This document shows, one piece after another, positions 21,543 through 31,387 of a stretch of 64,000 nt of DNA (its first letter is position 1; every line of letters begins with the position of its first letter). This DNA comes from Amycolatopsis marina. Its GTDB lineage: Bacteria; Actinomycetota; Actinomycetes; Mycobacteriales; Pseudonocardiaceae. A program made the position numbers and the translations under genes. The DNA lies in assembly GCF_900111885.1 (NCBI RefSeq), contig NZ_FOKG01000003.1, positions 292,658 through 356,657 on the forward strand, in the 5' to 3' direction. The notes beneath the pieces are model-generated. The model saw only the letters and a program-made list of their open reading frames with translations, was not told where the DNA came from and did not search any database.

Positions 21543-23531
21543 ATGCCAACCGAAATCTCCCTTGTGTCCTTCGGCGTGGTGACAGTCGTCTACGCCGCGT
21601 TGATCGTCATTCCCGGCCTGCTTGTCGCGGCCCTGGCCGGGCTACGTGGCTGGCAACTCGCGGCCGTCGCACCACTGCTCACCTACGCGGTCGCCGGGCT
21701 GGCGGGCCCGTGGCTCGCGGTGCTCGGGATTCAGTTCACCGTGGTGAGCTTTCTGGCGGTCCTCGTCCTGGTCGCCGCAGCCGCATTCGGGGTGCGGGCA
21801 CGCGTCCGTCGCAGATCTGGCGACACGACGGCGCCGTCTCCATGGGCGCCGGTGGCACACTGGGGCGTGCTGGCCTGCCTGCTGGTGGCGGCGGCAGTCG
21901 GCGCCTACACGATCCTGCGCGGCCTCGGCGCGGGGAACGCGGTGGCGCAGGGCTTCGACGCGGTTTACCACGCGAACGGAATCCGCTACATCGCCGAGAC
22001 CGGGGACGGCAGCCTGACCGGCACGGGGAACACCAACTGGTACGCCGCCGACCACCAGCTCTTCTACCCGAACGCCTACCACCTCGTCGGCTCGCTGGCG
22101 TACACGTTGACGGGCGTGGACATCCCGGTGCTGCTGAACGCTGGCGCGGTCTTGTTGCCGGCACTGCTGGCCCTGTCCGTGATCGCGGTGGTCCGCCGGT
22201 TCAACGGCAGGGCGGTCCTCGCGGGCGCCGCGGCGCTGGTCGTCGTCGCGCCGGTCACCCTGCTCTACGAATCGCTCGACCACGGCCCGCTGTACCCGTT
22301 CCTGCTCGGCCTTGCGCTCACCCCGCTCGCCACCGTGGTCCTGCAGTCCTATCTCACGCGACCGGCGGCGGACACCGGCTTCCTGTTGGCCGCGGCCGCG
22401 GTGGGCCTGTTGACCATCCACTCCTCGACCCTGTTCACCGGAATCCTCTTCGCCGCGCCGCTGCTGCTTCAGCGGTGGAGCGAAGCAGGCAGGCAGCGGC
22501 TCGCCGCGATCCGGCGGGATCTCGTCCTGCTGCTCCCGATCGCGGCCGCGGGCATCCTGCTCTGCTGGCTGCAGCTGTTCGGCGCACTGGGTCTGGCCAC
22601 CGGCGCCGTCCCCTACAAGGGCTGGCCCAGCGACACCGGCGTGAACACCGCACTCGGCTCACTGCTGACGTTCCAGCACTTCGAACCCCACCCACAGCTG
22701 TGGCTGACCGCGGCGCTCGTCGTCGGCCTTGTCACCCTGAAGAGCCTCGGCGAACTGCGCTGGATCGCCGTGACCGCGCTGATCACCGGAATCTTCGCGG
22801 TCGCGGTGATGAGCTCGGACCACCCGCTCGTGAAGATGCTGTCCCGGCCGTGGTGGGACGACCCGTACCGGTTTCTGGCGATCGCGACCGTCCCCCTGTG
22901 CCTGCTCGCCGCGCACGGGATCGCTTCGACCCAGCGCTGGTTGTACGAACGGACGGCCCGCCTTCGCCTGCCCGTTCGCCACGCGGCGTCAGCACTGACC
23001 GCGGCGGTGGTGCTCGCTGTGTTCATCCTCGGCAGCGGCGGCCTCTACAGCAGCGCGAACGCCAGCGTCGTGCAGCCGGGCTACGGGCCCCGGCCCGGCG
23101 TCGACGAGCACCAACTCCCGCTGAGCAAGGGCGAAGCGGCAGCGATGCTCGAACTCGCGGAGCGCGCCGACCCCGGTGACTGGGCCATGAACGACCGCGC
23201 GGACGGCACGGTATGGACGTACGCGCTCAGCGGCGTCCGCACCGTCGCGGGTCATTTCGACCGGGGACTGGTGCCGCCGGAGGCACAGCTGCTGTCGGAA
23301 CGGTTCAACCGGTACCGCACCGATCCGGAAGTCCGTGCCACGGTGGAAGAACTGAACGTGCGCTGGGTCATCGTGGGAACCGGCGGCTACCCGCAGGACG
23401 CACCGAAGCCGCCCGGCCTGACGGGGCTGGACGAACTGCCGTTCCTGGATCTGGTGTATCGCAACCGCGACGCGGCGCTGTACGAACTGCGTGCCGAAGA
23501 TCGGGTGAACACCGGGACGACGTCGGGGTAG
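21543..23531 (+). CDS. DUF6541 polytopic membrane protein, copy 2
   Basis: A 662-residue paralog of the 14,623 protein with the same layout: FDAVYHANGIRYIAETG (Asp139), FYPNAYHLVGSLAYTLTG, HSSTLFTGILFAAP and a soluble C-terminus (DWAMNDRADGTVW..., LNVRWVIVGTGGY). The closeness to copy 1 along its length suggests a recent duplication or parallel roles in the same polymer. ATG at 21543 has AGGGA upstream. The 245 bp to the divergent AftB-like gene is the promoter region for both. Confidence 0.7.
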   Translation: MPTEISLVSFGVVTVVYAALIVIPGLLVAALAGLRGWQLAAVAPLLTYAVAGLAGPWLAVLGIQFTVVSFLAVLVLVAAAAFGVRARVRRRSGDTTAPSPWAPVAHWGVLACLLVAAAVGAYTILRGLGAGNAVAQGFDAVYHANGIRYIAETGDGSLTGTGNTNWYAADHQLFYPNAYHLVGSLAYTLTGVDIPVLLNAGAVLLPALLALSVIAVVRRFNGRAVLAGAAALVVVAPVTLLYESLDHGPLYPFLLGLALTPLATVVLQSYLTRPAADTGFLLAAAAVGLLTIHSSTLFTGILFAAPLLLQRWSEAGRQRLAAIRRDLVLLLPIAAAGILLCWLQLFGALGLATGAVPYKGWPSDTGVNTALGSLLTFQHFEPHPQLWLTAALVVGLVTLKSLGELRWIAVTALITGIFAVAVMSSDHPLVKMLSRPWWDDPYRFLAIATVPLCLLAAHGIASTQRWLYERTARLRLPVRHAASALTAAVVLAVFILGSGGLYSSANASVVQPGYGPRPGVDEHQLPLSKGEAAAMLELAERADPGDWAMNDRADGTVWTYALSGVRTVAGHFDRGLVPPEAQLLSERFNRYRTDPEVRATVEELNVRWVIVGTGGYPQDAPKPPGLTGLDELPFLDLVYRNRDAALYELRAEDRVNTGTTSG

Positions 23532-23876
23532 CCAGCAAGCGCACGTGCGCACGGTTCCTCGTGCAAACTAATCGGGACCCCATAAGTAGTCGGCATCTCG
23601 ACTTGGCCCACATTGCAGAACATCGACGTCCGGTGGTGCACTCAGTTATTTGAGCCCTGCGCAGGCTGATGCCGCACGTAGCTACTCAGCGCAACCACTC
23701 GGCTCCCCAGCCAGCGTAGGCGATAGATGTGGGGTTACAGCCGGGGACAGCTCCAGCCTGCACCGCCGTAAACTCACGAATTGTTTCGATCGGCACCAAA
23801 AGAAACTAGCACGCACGCCAGACCACAGACATCCCGTCGGAAATTATGCGCAGACGTCACCACTGCAAGGCTAGAA
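23532..23876. other. Intergenic stretch without a supported gene
   Basis: About 345 bp between DUF6541 copy 2 and the immunity gene (convergent). Open frames here lack codon bias and homology that I recognise. Composition shifts towards AT at the right end, marking the edge of the toxin island. Confidence 0.5.
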
Positions 23877-24362
23877 TCAGTAGCCATCCGCATTCAGTTG
23901 CCGAAGCTGTCGCGGGTAAAACTGATTACTGATCTGCTCGATCTTTTGAAAGAACATGATCCCAGCCAGTCGAAGAACCTCAATCAATTGCTCCACATTC
24001 GCAGAAGTTTCGAATTTATTTCCTCCATTTTCCAAGCCGACAATAACTCGGCCACCCTTACTCCTACAGAACCAGTACCTGATTGGCTGATCCGGATAGT
24101 AGCTCGACGTGTTTTTGCCCTCGCGAAGGTCGGCAACTACGTTGACAAGGTCTATCCATAGGAGCAATATATCGTCGATATATTGTCTGTCGATAATTTT
24201 CTTACCATTTACGGTGAGCTCCACCGAACCCAGCAAATCCTTCGTTTTTCTGGTGTCCGGCAGCACGTTACACTCGTTGACCCTGACCAAGGTATAACAA
24301 TCCTTGTCCGAGTATGCCAGAAACGTATCAACGTCGATTGTTTCGTACAGATTGCTCGTCAT
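23877..24362 (-). CDS. Putative immunity protein for the EndoU-like toxin
   Basis: A 161-residue acidic cytoplasmic protein with no signal or membrane segment, noticeably less GC-rich than its neighbours. Its ATG overlaps the toxin stop by four bases (ATGA), the usual arrangement for a toxin followed by its immunity gene. Sequence includes VELTVNGKKIIDRQYIDDILLLWIDLVNVV and YWFCRSKGGRVIVGLENGG. It resembles small actinobacterial immunity-type proteins but I do not recognise an exact family. The role is inferred from position and composition. Confidence 0.65.
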   Translation of the reverse strand: MTSNLYETIDVDTFLAYSDKDCYTLVRVNECNVLPDTRKTKDLLGSVELTVNGKKIIDRQYIDDILLLWIDLVNVVADLREGKNTSSYYPDQPIRYWFCRSKGGRVIVGLENGGNKFETSANVEQLIEVLRLAGIMFFQKIEQISNQFYPRQLRQLNADGY

Positions 24363-26809
24363 AGTGGATAGAACTGCACAATCTTTCCGCGACTTATGGA
24401 CATAATATACTCTCTTCCATTTACCGTGCTGACTAATCTCGAGAGGTCTCCATCAACTCCCGCATCAATAATCTTCTTCGAGTGCTGATTTATCGACTGA
24501 CTTATGACGTCCTCGACCTCTTTTACGGTAACCTTACCATTGAAGAAACTCTGTTGCGACTTCCAAGATCCATTCCAGTAACTGGGGTGATGACGCTCGA
24601 GGATATGAGTCATGCGTTCTTTGGTGAGGGAAATCTTGGCGCTACTCACCTGAAATGTCCGACTCGACCAGCCTTGCAGAGCTGATCCTGAACGCCCAGG
24701 AAGCAATGGATTGATACTGGTGACGCCACCTTTGAGGAGCTTGTTTGCCCTTCTCAGAAGGGTTCGGAAAAGCGCTCCTTCGCCACCCAATTCCTGTACA
24801 GCGACCACCAAACCTGGAACCTGCGCGAGTTGGCCCCGGAGCTCGGTGGAGCAGTCTTCCGGCGCGGTCTCGCAGTAGGCCCGCAGGTATAGCGCCGGTA
24901 GATCATGCTCGTTTGCTGGACCGCTCTGACTATAGTAACTACCATCCCCAGCCAACCAGGAGTCAAAGTTTCGCGCCAGTCTTTCACATTCGGGAAGTCC
25001 GACACCTTGGAACGGGATCGCAACGCCGTTGACGAAGCATTCGCCGTCGACGAAAAGTGCCCGAGTGCCATTATCATATTGCCTTACCACTGACCTCAGC
25101 GGCTTACCATTCGATTCGTCCAGCCGCCGCTGCGCTTCCTCTTCGCGGTGTAGTCGAAGAAAAATTTCGACGGCTTCGCTAACGGCTTTCGCGGCTTCGG
25201 CGGCGTCCTTGCCAGCTGCTTCTGCCGAGGCGCGTGCCTGCGCTGCTGCATCGGCGGCCTGGGCCGCGAAGGCGCGGGCGCTCGCCGCGGATCGTGCCGC
25301 ATGGGTGGCCGAGTTGGCTGCTTGGCGTGCGTCCTCACGTGCCGTTGCTGCGGCGGTTCGTGCTTGGCGGGCGGATTCGGCGGCCTGGTTGGCGTACTCC
25401 TGAGCTTGTTGGGCGGAGCTGCGGGCTTGGTTTGCGTAGCCTTGTGCCTCGTTGGCTGACTGCCGTGCCCGCTCTGCGTGCCGGGCGGCTTCGTCCGCGG
25501 CCTTGCGGGCAATCGCGGCATTCTGGGCCGCGACTGCCGCGTTCTCGTTGGCAGTGGCAGCAGACTGTGCGGCCTGGGCGACGTACCGCTGGACGGTCGC
25601 CACGTGGGAGGCTGCGGCCTGATCACGCTGGATGGCGCGGTGCTTTTCGACCCGGAGAAACTCGCTCAGTAGCTCCGGAGGTCCTTCGAGTGCGATCTGC
25701 GCGGCAGCTTTGACCTCCGGACCGCCGGAGGAAAGCGCCTGCAGGACGGCGATTCGCTCATCATGTTCGCGAGCAACGTACTGTCCCGTGCGTAGGAATT
25801 CGCGCTGGTCGGCCGTCGTGCCGTCGAGTGCGGCGTTTGCGGCGTCGCGCACAGCTGGCCCGGCGTCGTTGAGTAGTTGCAGGATGGCGATGCGGTCGTC
25901 GTGCTCGCGACCCTCGTAATTCTGGGTGCGGAGGAACGTACGAATTTGTTCAGGGGTGCCGGACAGAGCCGCTTCCGCTGCGTCGGCGAGCGCCTCCGGT
26001 GTACCGGTAGCAGCGATGTGCGCCACCCGTGCGTGGTCGTCTTGCTCTGTGGCCAACGTGAGCTCTGTGCGCACGAACTGAACGACTTGTGCTTCAGTCC
26101 CGATGAGTGCGGTTTCAGCCGCGCCTTGGCTCCAGGGGCCGCCGGTGGTGAGGATGCGCATGGCCACTCGCCTGCCCTTGGCCACGACGGTGGTTTCCGG
26201 AGTGCCGGGCTCGCACGCCTCGGCAAGTAGTCGACGTGCTTCCTCGTCGCGTCGGGCCGCTTCCTCCGTATCCCAAGCGATGTCGGACTTGAGGTTGTCG
26301 TACTCGGTGCGCAGTTCCTTGGCCGCCTCGACGGCTTCCTCGGTCTGCGTGGCGAGGCGTTCCGCCTCCGCAGCCCGGGCTGCCTGTTCCACCTTCTGGG
26401 CCTGGGCGGCGGCCGCGGTGGCTTCCTGCGCGGCTTCCTTGGCGGCTGCGGCGTGCGCTGCTGCCGCATCGGCCGCACGATCTGCGTCACCCGCATGTTT
26501 GGCAGCGTCGTCGGCGGCTTGCGCCGCGGCCTCGGCGTGGTTGGCCGCGCGATTGGCTGCGGCGTGTGCTTCGTTGGCAGCCCGTTCCGCTTCGCGGGCA
26601 AGAGCGTCCGCGGCGTTCGCGGCGCGAGTGGCCCTGGCGGCCGCCCGCTCGGCACGGGCCGCCGCGGCGCGAGCGCGATCGGCCTGAGCGCCTGCCGCAG
26701 CGGCGTGACTTCCGGCCTCGTACGCCGCTTGCCCTGCCGCCGCAGCATTGCTGCCGGCGCTGATCGCCGCCCGTGCCGCATCCCCTGCCGCGCAAGCAGC
26801 TTCGCCCAC
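24359..26809 (-). CDS. ALF-repeat polymorphic toxin with EndoU-like C-terminal domain
   Basis: An 816-residue protein: Ala-rich coiled coil (~1-205), four ALF-type repeats (~215-400; ALIGTEAQVVQFVRTEL, ALSGTPEQIRTFLRTQN, ALDGTTADQREFLRTGQ, ALEGPPELLSEFLRVEK), a second Ala-rich coil (~400-555), a pretoxin segment with paired cysteines, and a C-terminal ~95 residues (RMTHILERHHPSYW ... ISRGKIVQFYP) resembling bacterial EndoU/BECR RNase toxins. Only the end is AT-rich, as expected for a swapped toxin tip. The GTG at 26809 is the first start after an in-frame stop at 26867. No signal peptide is present, so the export end may be lost. Confidence 0.7.
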   Translation of the reverse strand: MGEAACAAGDAARAAISAGSNAAAAGQAAYEAGSHAAAAGAQADRARAAAARAERAAARATRAANAADALAREAERAANEAHAAANRAANHAEAAAQAADDAAKHAGDADRAADAAAAHAAAAKEAAQEATAAAAQAQKVEQAARAAEAERLATQTEEAVEAAKELRTEYDNLKSDIAWDTEEAARRDEEARRLLAEACEPGTPETTVVAKGRRVAMRILTTGGPWSQGAAETALIGTEAQVVQFVRTELTLATEQDDHARVAHIAATGTPEALADAAEAALSGTPEQIRTFLRTQNYEGREHDDRIAILQLLNDAGPAVRDAANAALDGTTADQREFLRTGQYVAREHDERIAVLQALSSGGPEVKAAAQIALEGPPELLSEFLRVEKHRAIQRDQAAASHVATVQRYVAQAAQSAATANENAAVAAQNAAIARKAADEAARHAERARQSANEAQGYANQARSSAQQAQEYANQAAESARQARTAAATAREDARQAANSATHAARSAASARAFAAQAADAAAQARASAEAAGKDAAEAAKAVSEAVEIFLRLHREEEAQRRLDESNGKPLRSVVRQYDNGTRALFVDGECFVNGVAIPFQGVGLPECERLARNFDSWLAGDGSYYSQSGPANEHDLPALYLRAYCETAPEDCSTELRGQLAQVPGLVVAVQELGGEGALFRTLLRRANKLLKGGVTSINPLLPGRSGSALQGWSSRTFQVSSAKISLTKERMTHILERHHPSYWNGSWKSQQSFFNGKVTVKEVEDVISQSINQHSKKIIDAGVDGDLSRLVSTVNGREYIMSISRGKIVQFYPL

Positions 26810-27098
26810 AGCCTTGGCGGCCTGTGCGGCTTGCCGAGCGCTGGCGGTGGTACCAGCAGCACGACGTCACCGCAGCTCCGGATGGTTGCCGGGCTGCGTA
26901 ATCGGTTTGTTGGTGGGGTAGCGCGAGATGACGTGCTGCCCCACCAAGGCCAGGCAGTTGCAACGAAAGCATCTACCCCACGGGTCATTCGAATATTGGC
27001 AATATAAGAGAACTTATGAACGAGTCAAAGAATAGAAATCTGGCGAATTCGATCAGGACCAATAACAAGCTCACGCAGTTGAAACGCAGGATCTCGGG
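26810..27098. other. Spacer between toxin gene and lectin pseudogene
   Basis: About 290 bp. The toxin frame stays open for 19 more Ala-rich codons (to 26866) with no start codon, then stops, which looks like an eroded 5' part of the toxin gene. The right half is AT-rich. No promoter could be assigned with confidence. Confidence 0.45.
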
Positions 27099-27929
27099 AT
27101 GAGGGGCAAGGAGATGCGGAAGAAGAGCGTGGGCAATGGACGTCGCCCGGTCGCCCTGGGCGTAGCCGGTGTTCTGGGCACCATTCTGGTGAGTGGGCGA
27201 CCTGCGCCTCTACGAACACACCAAGCCTGGAGCGGGAGAGTTGGGTTGGCTGCGTGAAGACTGCATCGGAATCGGCAACGACTGGTCCAAGATCCGGCCG
27301 TTCGCGGGCAAGGACGGCGACGTTTACCCGGCCAATGAGAACGGCAACCTGTATCGGTACCGCTGGAACGGGACCGGATGGGACCGGCCTGACGGCAACT
27401 GGGCAAAGCACATCGGCACAGGTTGGGGCTCCTACACGACGACGGCGTACCGCAACCGGATCACGGCCGACTCCAACGGGGCACATCTTCACCATGGGGT
27501 CGGACAACCACCTGCGCTGGCGCTCCTACGATCCGGTCGCGAAGACGTGGGCGCACCGGGTCGCGGCCCGCGACTGGGGCAAAAAGTACAACCTGATCGT
27601 CGCCGCCGGTGACGATGTCATCTATGCCCGCACCCCGGACGGCAAGATGTTCCGCAACCACTACAACGCGGCCAACAACACCTGGAGCCAGTACGAGGAG
27701 CAACGGCTGGGGCTGGCAGGGGTCCAAGTGGCTGGCATCGGCAGGCGCGGACACACTGTACGGCCCCGCGAACAACACTCGGGGCGATTTGCTGTGGTAT
27801 CGCTACATACCCAGGTCTGACTCCTGGATCGCTCGCAAGGTTGTGGGCACTGGGTGGTCCGACCGTCGAGTCGCGACCGTCGCGCCTCTCCGGCTCTGTC
27901 TGATGTGGAGCCTCAGCGTTCGATCCTGA
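27099..27929 (+). pseudogene. Frameshifted secreted tachylectin-like beta-propeller protein
   Basis: The remains of one secreted protein are spread over three frames. Frame of 27099/27114 gives a signal peptide (MRKKS...VALGVAGVLGTILVSG). Near 27190 the match moves one frame to repeats such as GDLRLYEHTKPG and GNLYRYRWNGTGWDRP; near 27478 to the next frame (IFTMGSDNHLRWRSYDP, KMFRNHYNAANNTWSQY); near 27705 again (NGWGWQGSKWLASAGADTLYG, LLWYRYIPRSDSW). The W-x-x-Y repeats fit tachylectin-2-like carbohydrate-binding propellers. At least three indels make it non-functional unless they are sequencing errors. Confidence 0.7.
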
Positions 27930-28228
27930 CGTCCGCTGAGCGACGCCCTTCTTCGGACGACACTCTCGGCGAGAAGGTGATCACCGAACGTATCGACCGT
28001 CACGGACCGCGAACATGGTTCCCTACCCTGTGGGCGACACTCGTTCGGGCTAGAACTCTCGATCAGCGCAACGAGCTGACACAGTCGGTGAGGTACCTCG
28101 GCCGATTGCTAGTCTGCCAGGGGCTCCGGTGGCGGAGCAGGCCTTTGCGCATAGCCGGTACCAGTCTCAAGTCGCCGGCGTGAACGTACGAGCGCCAGGG
28201 CACGCAGCGTGATCGCAAGGAGCACACT

Positions 28229-30217
28229 TTGAGTTGGTGGCAGTTGGTTCCGGCTGTGCTGTGCACTGTCGCCATCGTCTTCCTTCCCGGATACCTGGTC
28301 GTCCGGAGCTGGGCGATCACCGGACTCGTCGCGGTGGGTACGGCAGCCCCGGTGTCCATCGGCCTGCTGGCAGGTGCCGCCGTGGCCGGGCCGATGATCG
28401 GTGTCCGCTGGAGCGTGCTGCTGCTCGTCGTTCCGACGGTCATCCTCGCGGCGATCGGCCTGGTGTTGCGCAGGCTGACTCCCGGCGCCCTCAACACGCG
28501 AAGGGCCACGTCACGACCCGTTCGGCACCGGTGGACCTTACTGGTGTACGCCGGTGCCCTGCTGATTCCCGCGGTGATGCTGGCGCGCGGACTGATCGTG
28601 ATGATCGGCAGTCCGGACAACATCTCCCAGACCTACGACAACATCTTCCACCTCAACGCACTCCGGTACATCCTCGACAGCGGCTCGGGATCCACCCTGA
28701 CTCTCGGGGGGATGTACAGCAACGGGGCGGACCCCTCGACCTACCCCGCCGCCTGGCACGACCTGGTCAGCCTGGTCGTGCAGGTGTCCGGCGCGTCGAT
28801 TCCGGCGTCGATCAACGCGGTGACCCTGGTGGTCGGGGCTCTGGTCTGGCCGATCTCCTGCATCTTCCTGACCACACGGGTCACCGGAGTCCGCCCGGTG
28901 CCGGTGCTGTTCGCGGGGGCCCTGTCCACCGTCTTCGGCGCGTTCCCCTACCTGATGGTCACGTTCGGGGTGCTCTACCCGTTCTTCCTTTCGCTGGCGC
29001 TGCTGCCCGCCGCTATCGCCCTGGTCGCCATGGCGGTCGGCGTCGGGGGGCGGGACGGGACTCCGAGGTGGCTCGCGGCGCTGGTACTCATCGGCGCGGT
29101 CGTCCCCGGTGTTGCCTTGGCTCATCCCAGCAGCGTGCTGGCACTGCTGGTGTTCGCGGTGCCGATCTTCGTGGTCGGAATTGTCCGTTACCGCCGCACC
29201 CTGTCCACCGGGCGCGCCATCGCGGTGCGGTACTGGGGACTGATCGTGCTGCTTCTCTGCTATCTGTCCGCCGTTGTGCTGCTGTGGACCAAAATCCGGC
29301 CCAGCGAGTCCGCCTCGGCGTGGGAACCGATCCAACAGATGCCCCAGGCCATCGGCCAGGTGCTTGCCGCGGGTCTCATGCAGCAGGGGCCCACCTGGAT
29401 CGTGCTGCTGCTGACGCTGGTCGCGATCGGCCTTGTCATGCGCAGGCTCATCAGTGCGTGGGTGGTCGGGATCTACCTGATCGCCGCGGGCCTGTTCGTC
29501 ATCGTCTCGGGATTTCGCGAGAGTTGGCCGCGCGACTTCGTCACAGGTGTTTGGTACAACGACTCATTCCGGCTGGCCGGGCAACTACCGGTCATCACCG
29601 TGGTGCTCTGCACGATCTCCGCCACCTGGCTGTTCACCCGGTCTCAGGAATCGCTGTCCGGCCGATTCCCGAAACTGTCCTGGCTACGTCCCACTCGGGA
29701 GACGACGCCGGCGATCTCAACCGTTGCCTTTGTGGCCGCCGTGGTGCTGGCCGTTGTCGGGCAGTACAGCTCGGTCAACTACGAGATCGCCCACGGTAAA
29801 GCGACGTACCGCATCGGCGAGAACTCCTATGTTCTGTCCCTGCCGGAACGCGCGTTGATCGAGCGGCTCGACGAGCAGGTTCCCCCGGACGCGACCATCA
29901 TCGGAAACCCGTGGACCGGCACCTCACTCGCCTACGCCCTCGCCGATCGCCGCACGCTCACCCCGCACGTCGGCAACTCGATTCCGCAGGACGTGCTGAC
30001 GGTGATGTACGGCCTGAACGAAATGGCGACAAATCCCCAGGTCTGCTCGATCATCCAGCGCTTGAACAGCTACTACGTGCTGCATTTCGAAGGCCGCCAG
30101 GTGCACAACAAGGGCAAGCATTTCGACGGCCTCGAGTCCTTGCCCACGAATCCCGGAGTGACCAGGATCGACCACGAGGGTGCGACGGCAGCGCTCTACA
30201 AGATCACCGGTTGCTGA
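28229..30217 (+). CDS. DUF6541 polytopic membrane protein, copy 3
   Basis: A 662-residue member, more divergent than copies 1 and 2 but with the same plan: two N-terminal segments, outer loop YDNIFHLNALRYILDSG (Asp137), YPAAWHDLVSLVVQVSG, multiple membrane segments, and a soluble C-terminus (PPDATIIGNPWTGTSLAYALADRRTL, IIQRLNSYYVLHF). The start is a TTG at 28229, supported by AAGGAG seven bases upstream and the hydrophobic N-terminus. The stop is 20 bp before the convergent GT4 gene, so copy 3 borders both the toxin island and the polysaccharide locus. Confidence 0.7.
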   Translation: MSWWQLVPAVLCTVAIVFLPGYLVVRSWAITGLVAVGTAAPVSIGLLAGAAVAGPMIGVRWSVLLLVVPTVILAAIGLVLRRLTPGALNTRRATSRPVRHRWTLLVYAGALLIPAVMLARGLIVMIGSPDNISQTYDNIFHLNALRYILDSGSGSTLTLGGMYSNGADPSTYPAAWHDLVSLVVQVSGASIPASINAVTLVVGALVWPISCIFLTTRVTGVRPVPVLFAGALSTVFGAFPYLMVTFGVLYPFFLSLALLPAAIALVAMAVGVGGRDGTPRWLAALVLIGAVVPGVALAHPSSVLALLVFAVPIFVVGIVRYRRTLSTGRAIAVRYWGLIVLLLCYLSAVVLLWTKIRPSESASAWEPIQQMPQAIGQVLAAGLMQQGPTWIVLLLTLVAIGLVMRRLISAWVVGIYLIAAGLFVIVSGFRESWPRDFVTGVWYNDSFRLAGQLPVITVVLCTISATWLFTRSQESLSGRFPKLSWLRPTRETTPAISTVAFVAAVVLAVVGQYSSVNYEIAHGKATYRIGENSYVLSLPERALIERLDEQVPPDATIIGNPWTGTSLAYALADRRTLTPHVGNSIPQDVLTVMYGLNEMATNPQVCSIIQRLNSYYVLHFEGRQVHNKGKHFDGLESLPTNPGVTRIDHEGATAALYKITGC

Positions 30218-30237
30218 CTGAGGCGCAGGCCTTCGCA

Positions 30238-31383
30238 CTATCGATGACGGTTGATGACGTCGGCCGTGTTGGTGGCGACGGTCCGCAGGCTGTGGTTGTC
30301 ATCGACCCACTGCGACAGCCGACCGCGGCGCGTGTCGTCAGGCTGTTCGGTCAACGCCTTGTCCATCGCCTCGGCTACGGCGCCGTCGTCCCAGTCGACC
30401 GCCCAGCCGAGGTCGTTGTCCCGGATGAGCGCGCCCATCGGGCCGACACCGGCGTAAATGACCGGCGCACCTGCGGACATGCCGGCCAGCGCCTTGGTGG
30501 CGAAGGCGAAGTCATAGCCGACGCCAGGCTTCACCGACGCGAGCGCGGCCGCGGCGCTGGAGAACTCGCCGGTCAGATGTTCCGCGGACTGCGGTGAGCG
30601 GAACTCGACCCTGCCGGGAACGATCTCGGTCGCCAGTTCCTTCAGCGCGGGCACGTTCACGCCCTGGCCGATCATCAGCAGGGACGCGTCCGGATGCCTG
30701 TCGGCGATCTTGCCGAACGCACGGATGAACACGTCCGCACCGTGGATTTCCGACATCGTCCCGCCGTACACCAGCTTTTTGGTGGGGCGGCGTTCGGCGT
30801 CCGCGGTGAAGGAGAACCTGCTGGTGTCGATTCCCACGCCGACGACGGCGATGCGCTCTGCGGGGGCGCCGAGGGAGAGCAGGTCTTCCCGCACGCCGTC
30901 CGACACCGCGATGATCCGGCGGGCGCCCTTGACCACCCATCGCTCCAGCACCTTCAGCACCCGGACCACGGTGCGGTTGACACCGATGCCCTCCGCCGCC
31001 GTGGACACCACGTCGGCGGAGTAGTGGAAGTACGGGGTGCGCTTGAGCGCGCACGCCACCCTGCTGACCACGCCGGTCGTCGTCGGCGGCTCCACCACCA
31101 CGACATCGCTCCTGGTGAGCAACAGCCGGAAGAACAGCGGGATGTCGTAGCTGAGGTACTGGACGTACCCGCGGACATTTCCGCCCTTGTCCCTGAGCAC
31201 CGGCCATCGCCGCACGTCGAGCCCGGCGTCGTCGATCTGGGTTCCCTTTGGCGGCACCGTGGTGAGCACTTTGACCTGGTACCCCTGTGCCGCCAGCTCG
31301 TCAGCCAGGGCACCCAGCCGGTAGGCCGCCGCACCCGTCTCCGGCCGGAACAGCCGCGAGACGATGGTGATCCGCGCTGTCAT
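30238..31383 (-). CDS. GT4-family glycosyltransferase (WbuB-like)
   Basis: A 381-residue GT-B enzyme. N-terminal domain motif IVSRLFRPETGAAAYRLGALADELAAQG; C-terminal donor domain with LVYGGTMSEIHGADVFIRAF and KPGVGYDFAFATKALAGMSAGAPVIYAG, which places it near WbuB-type N-acetyl-amino-sugar transferases. It is third in an operon after the aminotransferase and oxidoreductase genes (4-bp gap). By context it may transfer the 2,3-diamino-uronic acid that the operon helps make. The linkage made cannot be read from sequence. Confidence 0.8.
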   Translation of the reverse strand: MTARITIVSRLFRPETGAAAYRLGALADELAAQGYQVKVLTTVPPKGTQIDDAGLDVRRWPVLRDKGGNVRGYVQYLSYDIPLFFRLLLTRSDVVVVEPPTTTGVVSRVACALKRTPYFHYSADVVSTAAEGIGVNRTVVRVLKVLERWVVKGARRIIAVSDGVREDLLSLGAPAERIAVVGVGIDTSRFSFTADAERRPTKKLVYGGTMSEIHGADVFIRAFGKIADRHPDASLLMIGQGVNVPALKELATEIVPGRVEFRSPQSAEHLTGEFSSAAAALASVKPGVGYDFAFATKALAGMSAGAPVIYAGVGPMGALIRDNDLGWAVDWDDGAVAEAMDKALTEQPDDTRRGRLSQWVDDNHSLRTVATNTADVINRHR

Positions 31384-31387
31384 GGGT

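Noticed and set aside
23877..24362. Considered as a free-standing antitoxin of a type II TA pair
   Set aside because: The upstream partner is a large ALF-repeat protein, not a small cytosolic toxin, and the order (toxin first, ATGA overlap) fits toxin-immunity.
24905..26687. Plus-strand frames opposite the toxin gene
   Set aside because: Mirror images of the Ala-rich repeats; no independent start or motif.
27930..28228. Possible small gene before DUF6541 copy 3
   Set aside because: Short frames lack codon bias and RBS; nothing beyond the AAGGAG/TTG start of the following gene is supported.
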